Below, piece by piece: positions 6,518-12,217 of a stretch of 12,217 nucleotides of DNA. Made by a program: the position numbers and the translations under genes. Within the stretch, counting starts at the first letter, position 1. Each line of letters starts with the position of its first letter. Source of the DNA: 2-12-FULL-42-15 sp964196565 (lineage in GTDB: Bacteria > Pseudomonadota > Gammaproteobacteria > Coxiellales > Coxiellaceae); the NCBI GenBank assembly GCA_964196565.1, contig CAXMUH010000050.1, positions 1 to 12,217 on the forward strand. The letters are read 5' to 3'. Below the pieces are notes generated by a model, which saw only the letters and a list, made by a program, of their open reading frames with translations, was not told where the DNA came from and made no database searches.

Positions 6518-6958
6518 TTATGGTGAAATATTTGGAAAATCCTCGGTCCCTGTGTCTAGTAAGTTATGATCAGCTTGAGTAAGGTGCTGATGGCTGATTA
6601 ATTTTCCATATGGGGAATCTGGTCTGTCTTTCGAGTCGGATTTAAATAAAGTATGAACGCTGGACCACAGGCTTGTGGTTTTAGGGTGGCTTGGTGGAAG
6701 CGCCGAGGGTTGCGGCACTGGAGGATTTTCTTCTGCATTTAGCTTAAGTTCCGGGATATCCCAATCAGTACTTACAGTGAATGTTAGAGCTGGCGACTGA
6801 GAAGGATGTCTTCCACGCCCATCTTGAGTAACTTTTGAGAGAACCACGGCGGTTGGTTGTGATTCAGTAGGATTGTCGTTTACTTCAATATGACTTATTA
6901 GTTCTGTTGGGACTGAGTTTCCTTGCCCGACCGTTTTACCTTGATTGTTTCCTGGCAT
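6518..6958 (-). CDS. Small Ser/Thr/Pro-rich orphan protein B, paralog of the gene at 5807
   Basis: This protein is also 146 residues with no domain I recognise. It is Pro/Ser/Thr-rich with NPPVPQPSALPPSHPKTTS around 78-96, likely disordered. The C-terminal motif DSPYGKL (114-120), LT (126-127), LDTG (134-137) repeats that of its neighbour at the same spacing, and a TLF (103-105) precedes it. The remaining sequence is barely alignable, so the pair has diverged fast while keeping tail and promoter. The ATG at 6958 follows GAGG at 8 bases. There is no secretion signal peptide or membrane helix. It starts 131 bases beyond the ubiB stop with its PmrA-like promoter between them, so some read-through from the ubi operon is possible. 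A Dot/Icm effector role is inference from promoter, composition and neighbourhood. Confidence 0.75.
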   Translation of the reverse strand: MPGNNQGKTVGQGNSVPTELISHIEVNDNPTESQPTAVVLSKVTQDGRGRHPSQSPALTFTVSTDWDIPELKLNAEENPPVPQPSALPPSHPKTTSLWSSVHTLFKSDSKDRPDSPYGKLISHQHLTQADHNLLDTGTEDFPNISP

Positions 6959-6980
6959 TATTTACCTCGTATTATAATAA

Positions 6981-7083
6981 AATTCCCTTAATTCATTTAA
7001 CCCATATCTTCCAACCGTAGGGTTTGCCCAGAAATTTGAGCGTTTGATGATGATAACGCAACAATATTAACAAAAAATTAATG
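6981..7083. repeat. 103-bp upstream direct repeat, copy B (promoter and leader)
   Basis: This is the partner of 6271-6373, ungapped and 79/103 identical. The 5' stem-loop (7042-7025) is weaker here: the equivalent arms CGCTCA and TGGGCA give one mismatch and one G-U pair. Gene and upstream region were evidently duplicated as a unit, about 710 bp apart. Confidence 0.85.
7050..7082 (-). promoter_or_regulatory. PmrA-like box and -10 of orphan gene B
   Basis: Minus strand 7082 to 7063 is the same 20 bases as at copy A, with TTAA cores in an 11-base period. Seven bases later comes TATCAT (7055-7050), one base from the -10 consensus. The box starts only 8 bases after the ubiB stop codon, leaving no room for a terminator between them. 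The predicted leader is about 84 bases. Confidence 0.62.
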
Positions 7084-7089
7084 CTGTGG

Positions 7090-8733
7090 TTATTTTTTTG
7101 GAAAAGCCCAACCAATCACTAGAAACCCAAGCGCGAACCCGCCAGTGAGCCAATTCCAGTGTGAGATCGGTGTGTGTTCGTTGGATGAAACAATAAGAGA
7201 AATAATCGTGCCAATGGCCAGTGTAGACCCTGCACCAAATAAAAAACTGCGCTTGCTATTCTTGCGTTTAGGCTTGACTTTAGGCATTTGTTGGCGATTA
7301 ATTCTTTGTTGCCATTGAGTTTGTTCCAAAACGTCAAATAAAATTTCCGGTGTTTTAATCAGCTTCTCAACCATTTGAGGCATATTTTTTAAGGCAGTTT
7401 TTGCAACTTCCACGATGCCATTTTGGCTGCGTACAAATTTTTCTAGAAAAGGTTTGGCGGTGTGCCACAAATCAAGATCCGGATAAAGTTGTCGACCTAA
7501 ACCTTCAATGCTCAGCAGTGTTTTTTGCAGTAGCATTAATTGTGGTTGCAGCTTCATATCAAAGCGTTCTGCAGTCCGAAACAGGTTAAGTAACAAACTC
7601 CCAAAGGAGATGTCTTTAAGCGGTCTTTCGAAAATGGGTTCGCAAACCGTACGAATCGCAGATTCAAATTGATCGACGCGGGTATCAGCTGGCACCCAGC
7701 CAGACTCGACATGCAATACCGCCACCTTGCGATAATCGCGCTGGAAAAAAGCCAACAAATTGGCAGAAAGATAGTGTTGATCTTCAGGTGCTAAAGTACC
7801 CATAATGCCAAAATCGACACCTAAGTATTTCGGATTTTGCGGATCATGAACATCGACAAATAAATTCCCGGGATGCATGTCAGCATGAAAAAAACTATCG
7901 CGTAAAACTTGAGTGAAAAATATTTCAACCCCGTATTCTGCTAATTTTTTCATATTGGTGTTGGCGGCTTTTAATGAATCAATATCTGAAATACGAATAC
8001 CATGAATGCGCTCCATGACCATAATGGTGTTGCGCGCATAGGGCCAATAAATTTTTGGCACATACATCATCGGTGAATTTTCAAAGTTGCGTCTAAGTTG
8101 CGAGGCATTACCAGCTTCACGCATTAAATCCAGCTCATCAAGAATGGTTTGTTCGAACTCAGCAACAAGTTCACTGATTCGCAGGCGTCTTGCTCTTTTT
8201 GAAAGACGTTGTGTGATTTTTGCTGCAAGATACATTAAGGCGATATCGTGGCGAATGGTTTTAAGAATATCAGGTCGCAACACCTTTATAATAACTTCGC
8301 TGCCATCATGTAATGTGGCGGCATGCACTTGCGCAATGGAAGCTGAAGCCAGTGGGGTTTCATCGAAAGTTGCAAATGCATCAAGCACCGGCTTATTCAG
8401 TTCACGCTCGATAATTTTTTTTGCTTGACTGCCCGGGAAAGGTGGCACTTGATCTTGCAATTTTGCAAGTTCATCGGCGATATCATCGGGTAATAAATCT
8501 CGGCGAGTTGATAACAATTGGCCGAATTTAACAAAAATAGGTCCGAGCTGCTCGAGCGCTATACGAATTGATTTTCCGCGGCTGTCAGAATCGTTTTTAA
8601 AACTCCACGGATTTAAATAGCTTAAATATCTAAAAACAGCGGGCCCTTTGGCAACAACAGGACGGGTTAAGCCATGTTTTAATAATATAGAATTAATGCG
8701 GATTAAGCGTGCTAATTGAACGGGACCGATCAT
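7090..8733 (-). CDS. ubiB: UbiB, ABC1/ADCK-family atypical kinase-like ATPase for ubiquinone biosynthesis
   Basis: The 547 residues match full-length UbiB, a membrane-anchored ATPase that supports the ubiquinone-biosynthetic complex, probably by mobilising hydrophobic intermediates. Family hallmarks are visible: KFGQ in the KxGQ motif (69-72) followed by STRRDLLPDD, the Ala-rich ASAS loop (129-132) that replaces the kinase glycine loop, the nucleotide-binding Lys150 in VIIKVLRP, HADMHPGN (283-290) as the catalytic loop, and DFG (307-309). Two C-terminal hydrophobic helices (about 498-518 and 524-543) form the membrane anchor, preceded by a basic KVKPKRKNSKR patch. The ATG overlaps the ubiJ stop as ATGA, so translation is coupled. 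It is the last gene of the ubiE-ubiJ-ubiB operon. Confidence 0.97.
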   Translation of the reverse strand: MIGPVQLARLIRINSILLKHGLTRPVVAKGPAVFRYLSYLNPWSFKNDSDSRGKSIRIALEQLGPIFVKFGQLLSTRRDLLPDDIADELAKLQDQVPPFPGSQAKKIIERELNKPVLDAFATFDETPLASASIAQVHAATLHDGSEVIIKVLRPDILKTIRHDIALMYLAAKITQRLSKRARRLRISELVAEFEQTILDELDLMREAGNASQLRRNFENSPMMYVPKIYWPYARNTIMVMERIHGIRISDIDSLKAANTNMKKLAEYGVEIFFTQVLRDSFFHADMHPGNLFVDVHDPQNPKYLGVDFGIMGTLAPEDQHYLSANLLAFFQRDYRKVAVLHVESGWVPADTRVDQFESAIRTVCEPIFERPLKDISFGSLLLNLFRTAERFDMKLQPQLMLLQKTLLSIEGLGRQLYPDLDLWHTAKPFLEKFVRSQNGIVEVAKTALKNMPQMVEKLIKTPEILFDVLEQTQWQQRINRQQMPKVKPKRKNSKRSFLFGAGSTLAIGTIISLIVSSNEHTPISHWNWLTGGFALGFLVIGWAFPKK

Positions 8734-9344
8734 GGCGAGTTACTTCCTTGTTTTTGAAGTAGCAACAACCGTGCTTCAAGCCGATCCACATCATTGCGAA
8801 TGGTTGATACATCGCTAATAAATGTATTTACTTGCGCGCGTGTGGGCAGAGAATTGGTTTCGTGGTGCAAAAAATCTTTTAAATTTAGCTCAAGTGTTTG
8901 TCGGGTCTTCTGTGATATCTCTTTAATTTCACGCATAAAATTGCCAACCTTGTGTGCGCCAATATCACCAATACCTTTGGATAATTGTTCTTCCCAATCA
9001 ATGTCGACTTTGGCAAGAATATCGCGAATGGTTTCACCGGTTTGTAAGTCACCTTCCACATCAACACGATTTTTAAATAGCGCACTGTTTTTGCCTTGTG
9101 CACAGCCCAGATGAACGAGCGCATCTAATTTTCCGCTTATGGTGGTGCAAGGTTTTTCATTCAGTTCACGGTGGAGCTCGAGTCCATTATGGGTTGGTAA
9201 AATATAAAATTTAATATTCCAATCTTCAATATTAAGCAAAATCGTTTTGCCTTGTAATTTTGCTAAGCGCTCAATTGATTCTGGATCCATGCGCAGATAT
9301 GCATTGATTACGGATTCAAGTTGGTGAAGTACAAATGCGCGCAT
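8730..9344 (-). CDS. ubiJ: UbiJ, SCP2-domain ubiquinone biosynthesis accessory protein
   Basis: A 204-residue SCP2/UbiJ family protein (formerly YigP). The N-terminal SCP2-like lipid-binding domain spans about 15-110 (IERLAKLQGKTILLNI, the alternating strands IKFYILPTHNGLEL, and VDVEGDLQTGETI). A linker with DIDWEEQLSKGIGDIGAHKVGN follows, then a C-terminal coiled coil from about 165 (VSTIRNDVDRLEARLLLLQKQ) that is expected to pair with UbiK. UbiJ organises and feeds the soluble Ubi complex. The start overlaps the ubiE stop by one base (TGATG) and the end overlaps ubiB by four, giving tight coupling in the classic gammaproteobacterial order. Confidence 0.95.
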   Translation of the reverse strand: MRAFVLHQLESVINAYLRMDPESIERLAKLQGKTILLNIEDWNIKFYILPTHNGLELHRELNEKPCTTISGKLDALVHLGCAQGKNSALFKNRVDVEGDLQTGETIRDILAKVDIDWEEQLSKGIGDIGAHKVGNFMREIKEISQKTRQTLELNLKDFLHHETNSLPTRAQVNTFISDVSTIRNDVDRLEARLLLLQKQGSNSP

Positions 9345-10096
9345 CAGTATTTATATCCTCTGTGCAGCGCCACAATGCCACCCGTTAAATTATGAAAATC
9401 GCAATCTTCAAAGCCTGCTGCGTCCATCATTGATTTTAATGTTTGCTGATCAGGATGCATGCGAATCGATTCGGCTAAATAGCGATAACTGTCTTCATCT
9501 TTAGCCACCCATTTGCCAATTTTAGGGAGCAGTTTAAAAGAATAAGTATCGTAGATTTTTTTAAGTAAAGGCGCATTGGCGTGTGAAAACTCAAGAATGA
9601 TTAAGCGACCACCGGGTTTTAAAGTTCGATACATTGAGCGTAGCGCTTGGTCTTTGTCGGTGACATTGCGTAATCCAAAACCAATAATAATGCAGTCAAA
9701 ATAATTGTCGGGGAAAGGTAGCGCTTCTGCATTAACTTGGATGCACTCGACATTGTGAGTAATCCCTTGATCCAATAAACGCGCGTGGCCAACTTCAAGC
9801 ATTGCGCTATTAATATCAGCCAAAATCACTTTGCCATTATCGCCAACCAATGGACTTAATTTAGCGGTTAAGTCACCCGTGCCACCAGCCAGGTCCAGCA
9901 CGGTTTGACCTTTGCGGATCGCGCAAAGTTGAATTGCGAAATGTTTCCAAATGCGATGGACCCCAAATGACATTAAGTCATTCATTAGGTCATACTTTTC
10001 GGCTACCGATTTGAACACGCCTTTAACCCGATCGGTCTTTTCATTGATCGGAACTTGCTCATAACCGAAGTGAGTTGTTTGTTGCTTGTCAGTCAT
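9344..10096 (-). CDS. ubiE: UbiE, demethylmenaquinone/2-methoxy-6-polyprenyl-benzoquinol C-methyltransferase
   Basis: UbiE is a SAM-dependent C-methyltransferase of quinone biosynthesis. I chose the ATG at 10096 (250 residues, MTDKQQTTHFGYEQVP...) because E. coli UbiE begins in the same way and has nearly the same length. The frame stays open upstream to an ATG at 10174, but those 26 extra residues look unlike UbiE and overlap a promoter. Motifs: FKSVAEKYDLMNDLMSFG..RIWK (about 27-50), SAM motif I DLAGGTGDLT, the acidic D in ADINSAML, NAEALPFPDNYFD, GFGLRNV, and LKPGGRLIILEFS. It is first in the operon with ubiJ and ubiB. A -10 lies only 6 bases from the start codon, so the message may be leaderless. 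Confidence 0.95.
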   Translation of the reverse strand: MTDKQQTTHFGYEQVPINEKTDRVKGVFKSVAEKYDLMNDLMSFGVHRIWKHFAIQLCAIRKGQTVLDLAGGTGDLTAKLSPLVGDNGKVILADINSAMLEVGHARLLDQGITHNVECIQVNAEALPFPDNYFDCIIIGFGLRNVTDKDQALRSMYRTLKPGGRLIILEFSHANAPLLKKIYDTYSFKLLPKIGKWVAKDEDSYRYLAESIRMHPDQQTLKSMMDAAGFEDCDFHNLTGGIVALHRGYKY

Positions 10097-10102
10097 GTCG
10101 CT

Positions 10103-10131
10103 ATCATACCCGCCTTGCAAAGCCATGACAA
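10103..10131 (-). promoter_or_regulatory. Strong promoter directly in front of the ubiE start
   Basis: Minus strand TTGTCA (10131-10126), a 17-bp spacer, then TATGAT (10108-10103); both hexamers are one base from consensus. The ATG at 10096 begins 7 bases past the -10, exactly where transcription would normally start. The 68-base gap between the DUF4143 gene stop (10199) and this site lets the ubi operon be expressed independently of the ATPase gene. Confidence 0.6.
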
Positions 10132-10198
10132 TTAGCTTGTATTTGAGCAATATATAAGCAGAAATATTGTGCATGGCACAATGGAAAAATGATTCAAG

Positions 10199-11386
10199 TC
10201 ATTCCTTGGTGCCGTGAATTTCTGAAGATATGTTTTTAATGTTATTATAGTTTATCACTCTGCAGTCATTAACCATCTGCTCGTGATCACCACTATAAAC
10301 AATGTATTCTACAACGTTGTGTTTTTTTGCGATGCTTTTAAATTTGAGTAGTCCCTTTAGAAACTCTTTACTAAATGTTTTTGAAGATTTAATTTCGATC
10401 GCAATAAGTGATAGCCCTTGTTGAAAAAGCAGATCAACTTCAAGTTGATTACTGTCGCGATAAAAATAGAGTTGAGTTTCTTCTCCTTTATTCAAAAGAA
10501 GCTTTGAAACTTCGTTGACTACTAAATTTTCGAACAAGCAACCGCGCAAAGGATGATGGGCGACTTGATTAGCATCTCGAATACCCAGCATATAACACGC
10601 TAATCCGACATCATTAAAATATAACTTTGATGATTTAGTAATGCGCTTTCCAAGATTTTCAAAATAAGGTGGCAATGTCGTTATTATAAATGATGCTTTT
10701 AATATCGATAGCCATTCCTTTACAGTGTGTCGTGATATTCCTAAAGCATTTGACATCTGAGTATAATCAATTGTCTGTCCAATTCGTGTGGCGCACAAAC
10801 TTAATAACCTTTGGAATTGATCTAAATTTTTTAGGTTTAATAACATTTTCACATCACGCTCAATGTAAGTTTGCACATAATCGCGATAAAAGCGCTGTGG
10901 TTCAATATTGTATTTGTAGATGCGTGGATAAAAACCAGTTACCAATTGCTGATCTAAATCATAGGTCAATGATGCTTGTTGCAGTTCGTGAAGGCTTAAA
11001 GGCATCAGGTGTAAAATCCCGGTTCTGCCTGCTAATGATTGGGTAATCTCCTCTGCGAGAGATAACTGATGAGAGCCAGTCAAGATGAAAATGCCTACGT
11101 CTTCGAGTTTATCGACGATGGCTTGAATATAGGACAACAAAGTCGGTACTCTTTGTATTTCATCTAAAATTGCGCCGTCAGGATATTGCTCTAAAAAATG
11201 ACGTGGGTCAGTTTCGGCAAAGCTGCGAATATCTGGCTCTTCTAGGTTAACGTAGGTCTTGTTTGGAAAAGTTGCTTTTGATAATGTTGTCTTGCCTGAT
11301 TGTCTGGGCCCTAGAATGGTTACGACAGGGTAGGATGCCGCTGACGCGAGGAGCTCGGGGGCCATTGTACGCTTCAAATTAATCAC
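10199..11386 (-). CDS. DUF4143-family AAA ATPase (AAA_14) with nuclease-like C-terminal domain
   Basis: A 395-residue protein of the widespread AAA_14/DUF4143 group, whose cellular role is not settled. The N-terminal P-loop ATPase has Walker A GPRQSGKT (26-33), Walker B AILDE (72-76) followed by IQRVP, and sensor-like ILTGS (101-105). The middle includes a winged-helix-like segment (YTQMSNALGISRHTVKEWLS). The C-terminal DUF4143 region has YFNDVGLACYMLGI, then LRGCLFENLVVNEV, and FYRDSNQLEVD...IEIKSS, which keeps the E/D and ExK pattern (D318, E331, K333) of PD-(D/E)xK nucleases. The start is GTG at 11386, supported by AAAGGGG five bases upstream. Such genes are often horizontally spread. The promoter carries three copies of a 15-bp operator-like motif. 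Confidence 0.9.
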   Translation of the reverse strand: MINLKRTMAPELLASAASYPVVTILGPRQSGKTTLSKATFPNKTYVNLEEPDIRSFAETDPRHFLEQYPDGAILDEIQRVPTLLSYIQAIVDKLEDVGIFILTGSHQLSLAEEITQSLAGRTGILHLMPLSLHELQQASLTYDLDQQLVTGFYPRIYKYNIEPQRFYRDYVQTYIERDVKMLLNLKNLDQFQRLLSLCATRIGQTIDYTQMSNALGISRHTVKEWLSILKASFIITTLPPYFENLGKRITKSSKLYFNDVGLACYMLGIRDANQVAHHPLRGCLFENLVVNEVSKLLLNKGEETQLYFYRDSNQLEVDLLFQQGLSLIAIEIKSSKTFSKEFLKGLLKFKSIAKKHNVVEYIVYSGDHEQMVNDCRVINYNNIKNISSEIHGTKE

Positions 11387-11417
11387 ATCAGCCCCTTTGT
11401 TGTCAAAAGAAGCTTAT

Positions 11418-11446
11418 ATTATACATATTACATAGGGATAAGGCAA
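11418..11446 (-). promoter_or_regulatory. Promoter of the DUF4143 ATPase gene
   Basis: Minus strand TTGCCT (11446-11441), a 17-bp spacer, then a consensus TATAAT (11423-11418). Predicted start is near 11411, giving a leader of about 25 bases with the AAAGGGG ribosome site before the GTG. One operator-like motif overlaps the spacer and -10. Confidence 0.6.
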
Positions 11447-11488
11447 ATATTCTATGTAATTTGTATAGTTGACTATACAGATTACATA
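11420..11488. promoter_or_regulatory. Three copies of TATGTAATNTGTATA, operator array
   Basis: Copies lie on the minus strand at 11434-11420 (N=A) and 11488-11474 (N=C), and on the plus strand at 11453-11467 (N=T). The last two face each other and form an imperfect 36-bp palindrome (11453-11488). Matching 14 defined positions three times in 69 bases, with one copy over the -10 and two upstream of the -35, is the layout of a repressor or autoregulatory operator. No adjacent DNA-binding regulator gene is visible; the ATPase itself has a helix-turn-helix-like segment. Confidence 0.65.
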
Positions 11489-11523
11489 AATTATGCAGTT
11501 AGGCTCTAATATAGCCAGGTCAG

Positions 11524-11581
11524 CACATCCCTCGACTTGTGCTTCGCACTCGCTTGGGACGACATCCGTCGGCTGGCCGGC
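11524..11581. repeat. GC-rich palindromic repeat, possible terminator
   Basis: An interrupted hairpin runs from TCCC (11528-11531) to GGGA (11556-11559), with GTGC-TTC-GCAC (11539-11549) at its tip. A small CGAC/GTCG stem and a GGCCGGC-type palindrome follow. On the minus strand it reads GTCGTCCCAAGCG...GTCGAGGGA, resembling dispersed repeats of other proteobacteria. It lies just downstream of the Rab-like gene stop. The region 11387-11593 otherwise holds only the ATPase promoter and operators. Confidence 0.5.
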
Positions 11582-11593
11582 ATCTGTTGGTGG

Positions 11594-12217
11594 TTAGGTT
11601 GCGGGCGATGGAGCAGCAAGTTTGTCGTTAGATTTATCGTCCGAATCACCTTTCATCTTCGAAGACTCTATGGCTTTAACATAATATGAATCCGCACCTA
11701 GTTTTTCCTTAGCCTCAGAGGCTAATTTAAATATGCTTTGCCTGTTTTGACGGGGGTGTTGTTGTAAGTTTGTTATTACTAATTTTGTTTGACTATCTAG
11801 TAGTGAGTCACTAACAGATTTTAAAACCTGATCAGAATAACTGTTGAGATACGCTAATACGATAAATGAGGAATCACGCTCAAGTTTTGCCAGATTAACC
11901 AGCAGGCTCATGGCTTTAAGTGGCAAAAGTTGCCGCTCCGCCATTTGAATCTGTAAATATTCGGGTGAGTTGAGCTGATTTAATAATGGAGCAAAAATCT
12001 CTGCAACATTAAGATTTTGATTAGTTGATACTTCGATAAAATCAATTTTATTTTCGTCAGCATATTGTTGCGCATCTTCTGATAAGATAGCTCTATTTGC
12101 ATTTAAGTTGCAGGTATTTCCAATAAGATAATGTGCCTTACCAGCTATTTCGCCTCTTTCAAACTCCTGTTGAATATTAATAAAGCTTCGACGATCTGTA
12201 ACATCATAGACCCATAA
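11594..12217 (-). CDS. Rab/Ras-like small GTPase domain protein, 5' end outside the window
   Basis: The frame is open to the window edge, giving 207 visible residues; the Met at 11944 is internal. The first visible residues are LWVYDVTDRRSF, the typical Rab segment between G3 and G4. LIGNTCNL aligns with the Rab LVGNKCDL (G4), then RAILSEDAQQYADENKIDFIEVSTNQNLNVAEIF aligns with the Rab block ending in the G5 ETSAK motif. G4 has lost both Lys and Asp (NKxD to NTCN) and SAK reads STN, so guanine recognition is probably altered. After about 85 residues comes a C-terminal extension of roughly 115 residues with helical character and a charged, Ser/Asp/Lys-rich tail; there is no prenylation cysteine. 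Rab-like domains in bacteria suggest a gene taken from a eukaryotic host, possibly an effector. P-loop and switch regions lie beyond the edge. Confidence 0.8.
   Translation of the reverse strand, partial: LWVYDVTDRRSFINIQQEFERGEIAGKAHYLIGNTCNLNANRAILSEDAQQYADENKIDFIEVSTNQNLNVAEIFAPLLNQLNSPEYLQIQMAERQLLPLKAMSLLVNLAKLERDSSFIVLAYLNSYSDQVLKSVSDSLLDSQTKLVITNLQQHPRQNRQSIFKLASEAKEKLGADSYYVKAIESSKMKGDSDDKSNDKLAAPSPAT

Noticed and set aside
6974..6979. TATAAT just upstream of the second 146-residue gene as its main -10
   Set aside because: No -35 stands at a usable distance, it is not conserved in the first copy of the upstream repeat, and transcription from it would leave almost no leader. The box-linked -10 at 7050-7055 fits both copies.
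8087..8428. Open frames antisense to ubiB, ubiJ, comM, the gamma-lyase and the orphan gene
   Set aside because: They are opposite or out of frame with well-conserved genes and their translations show no family features; they are by-products of codon usage in the real genes.
10097..10174. A 26-residue N-terminal extension of UbiE
   Set aside because: It does not resemble UbiE, would make the protein longer than the family, and contains a near-consensus promoter; the conserved start is the ATG at 10096.
10199..11488. DUF4143 ATPase as part of a toxin-antitoxin pair
   Set aside because: The operator-rich promoter is suggestive, but no small partner gene lies next to it; the neighbours are the ubi operon and a Rab-like gene with its own frame.
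11594..11944. A 116-residue gene starting at the ATG at 11944
   Set aside because: The frame continues without a stop to the window edge and the upstream 91 codons encode clear Rab-like sequence, so this Met is internal.
1..12217. tRNA, rRNA or riboswitch genes
   Set aside because: I scanned intergenic stretches for cloverleaf-like or known conserved cores and saw none; the short gaps between genes are explained by promoters and palindromic repeats.

Overview
The window looks like the chromosome of a host-associated gammaproteobacterium, most likely of the order Legionellales (Legionella/Coxiella-like). The housekeeping genes are gammaproteobacterial: the ubiE-ubiJ-ubiB order, ubiK next to a ComM-type ATPase, and a cystathionine beta-synthase/gamma-lyase pair. 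The host-associated signs are a Rab-like GTPase fragment at the right edge, Ser/Thr/Pro-rich orphan proteins, and three promoters resembling the tandem PmrA box that controls Dot/Icm effector genes in Legionella and Coxiella. The taxonomic placement is inference; no 16S or Dot/Icm gene is present.

Left part (1-1690): a palindromic, MITE-like element (82-372) directly abuts a 55-bp copy of the 3' end of the downstream transsulfuration gene (373-427). Next comes a 336-residue orphan protein (466-1476, minus) with a PmrA-like promoter, then the intact copy of the 55-bp repeat (1635-1689), which forms the end of the gamma-lyase gene. The orphan is therefore bracketed by direct repeats, like a small island set into a gene end.

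Core metabolism (1644-5704): a minus-strand operon of cystathionine beta-synthase and gamma-lyase makes cysteine from homocysteine and serine. Divergent from it are ubiK (ubiquinone biosynthesis accessory factor) and comM (DNA branch-migration ATPase linked to natural transformation).

Effector-like cassette (5705-7089): two 146-residue minus-strand genes share an ungapped 103-bp upstream repeat (79/103 identical). That repeat carries a PmrA-like box, a -10 and a stem-loop at the predicted 5' end. The proteins share a C-terminal motif, D[TS]PYxKL-x5-LT-x6-LDxG, and little else. Dispersed palindromic repeats of types common in intracellular proteobacteria separate the genes. This is the most novel part of the window.

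Ubiquinone operon (7090-10131): ubiE, ubiJ and ubiB on the minus strand overlap by 1 and 4 bases. A strong promoter directly before the UbiE start implies a leaderless or nearly leaderless message. UbiK, encoded 3 kb away, is the known partner of UbiJ.

Right part (10199-12217): a DUF4143-type AAA ATPase has a promoter covered by three copies of TATGTAATNTGTATA. Then comes a palindromic repeat, and the 3' part of a Rab-like GTPase gene with a degenerate guanine-specificity motif and a C-terminal extension of about 115 residues.
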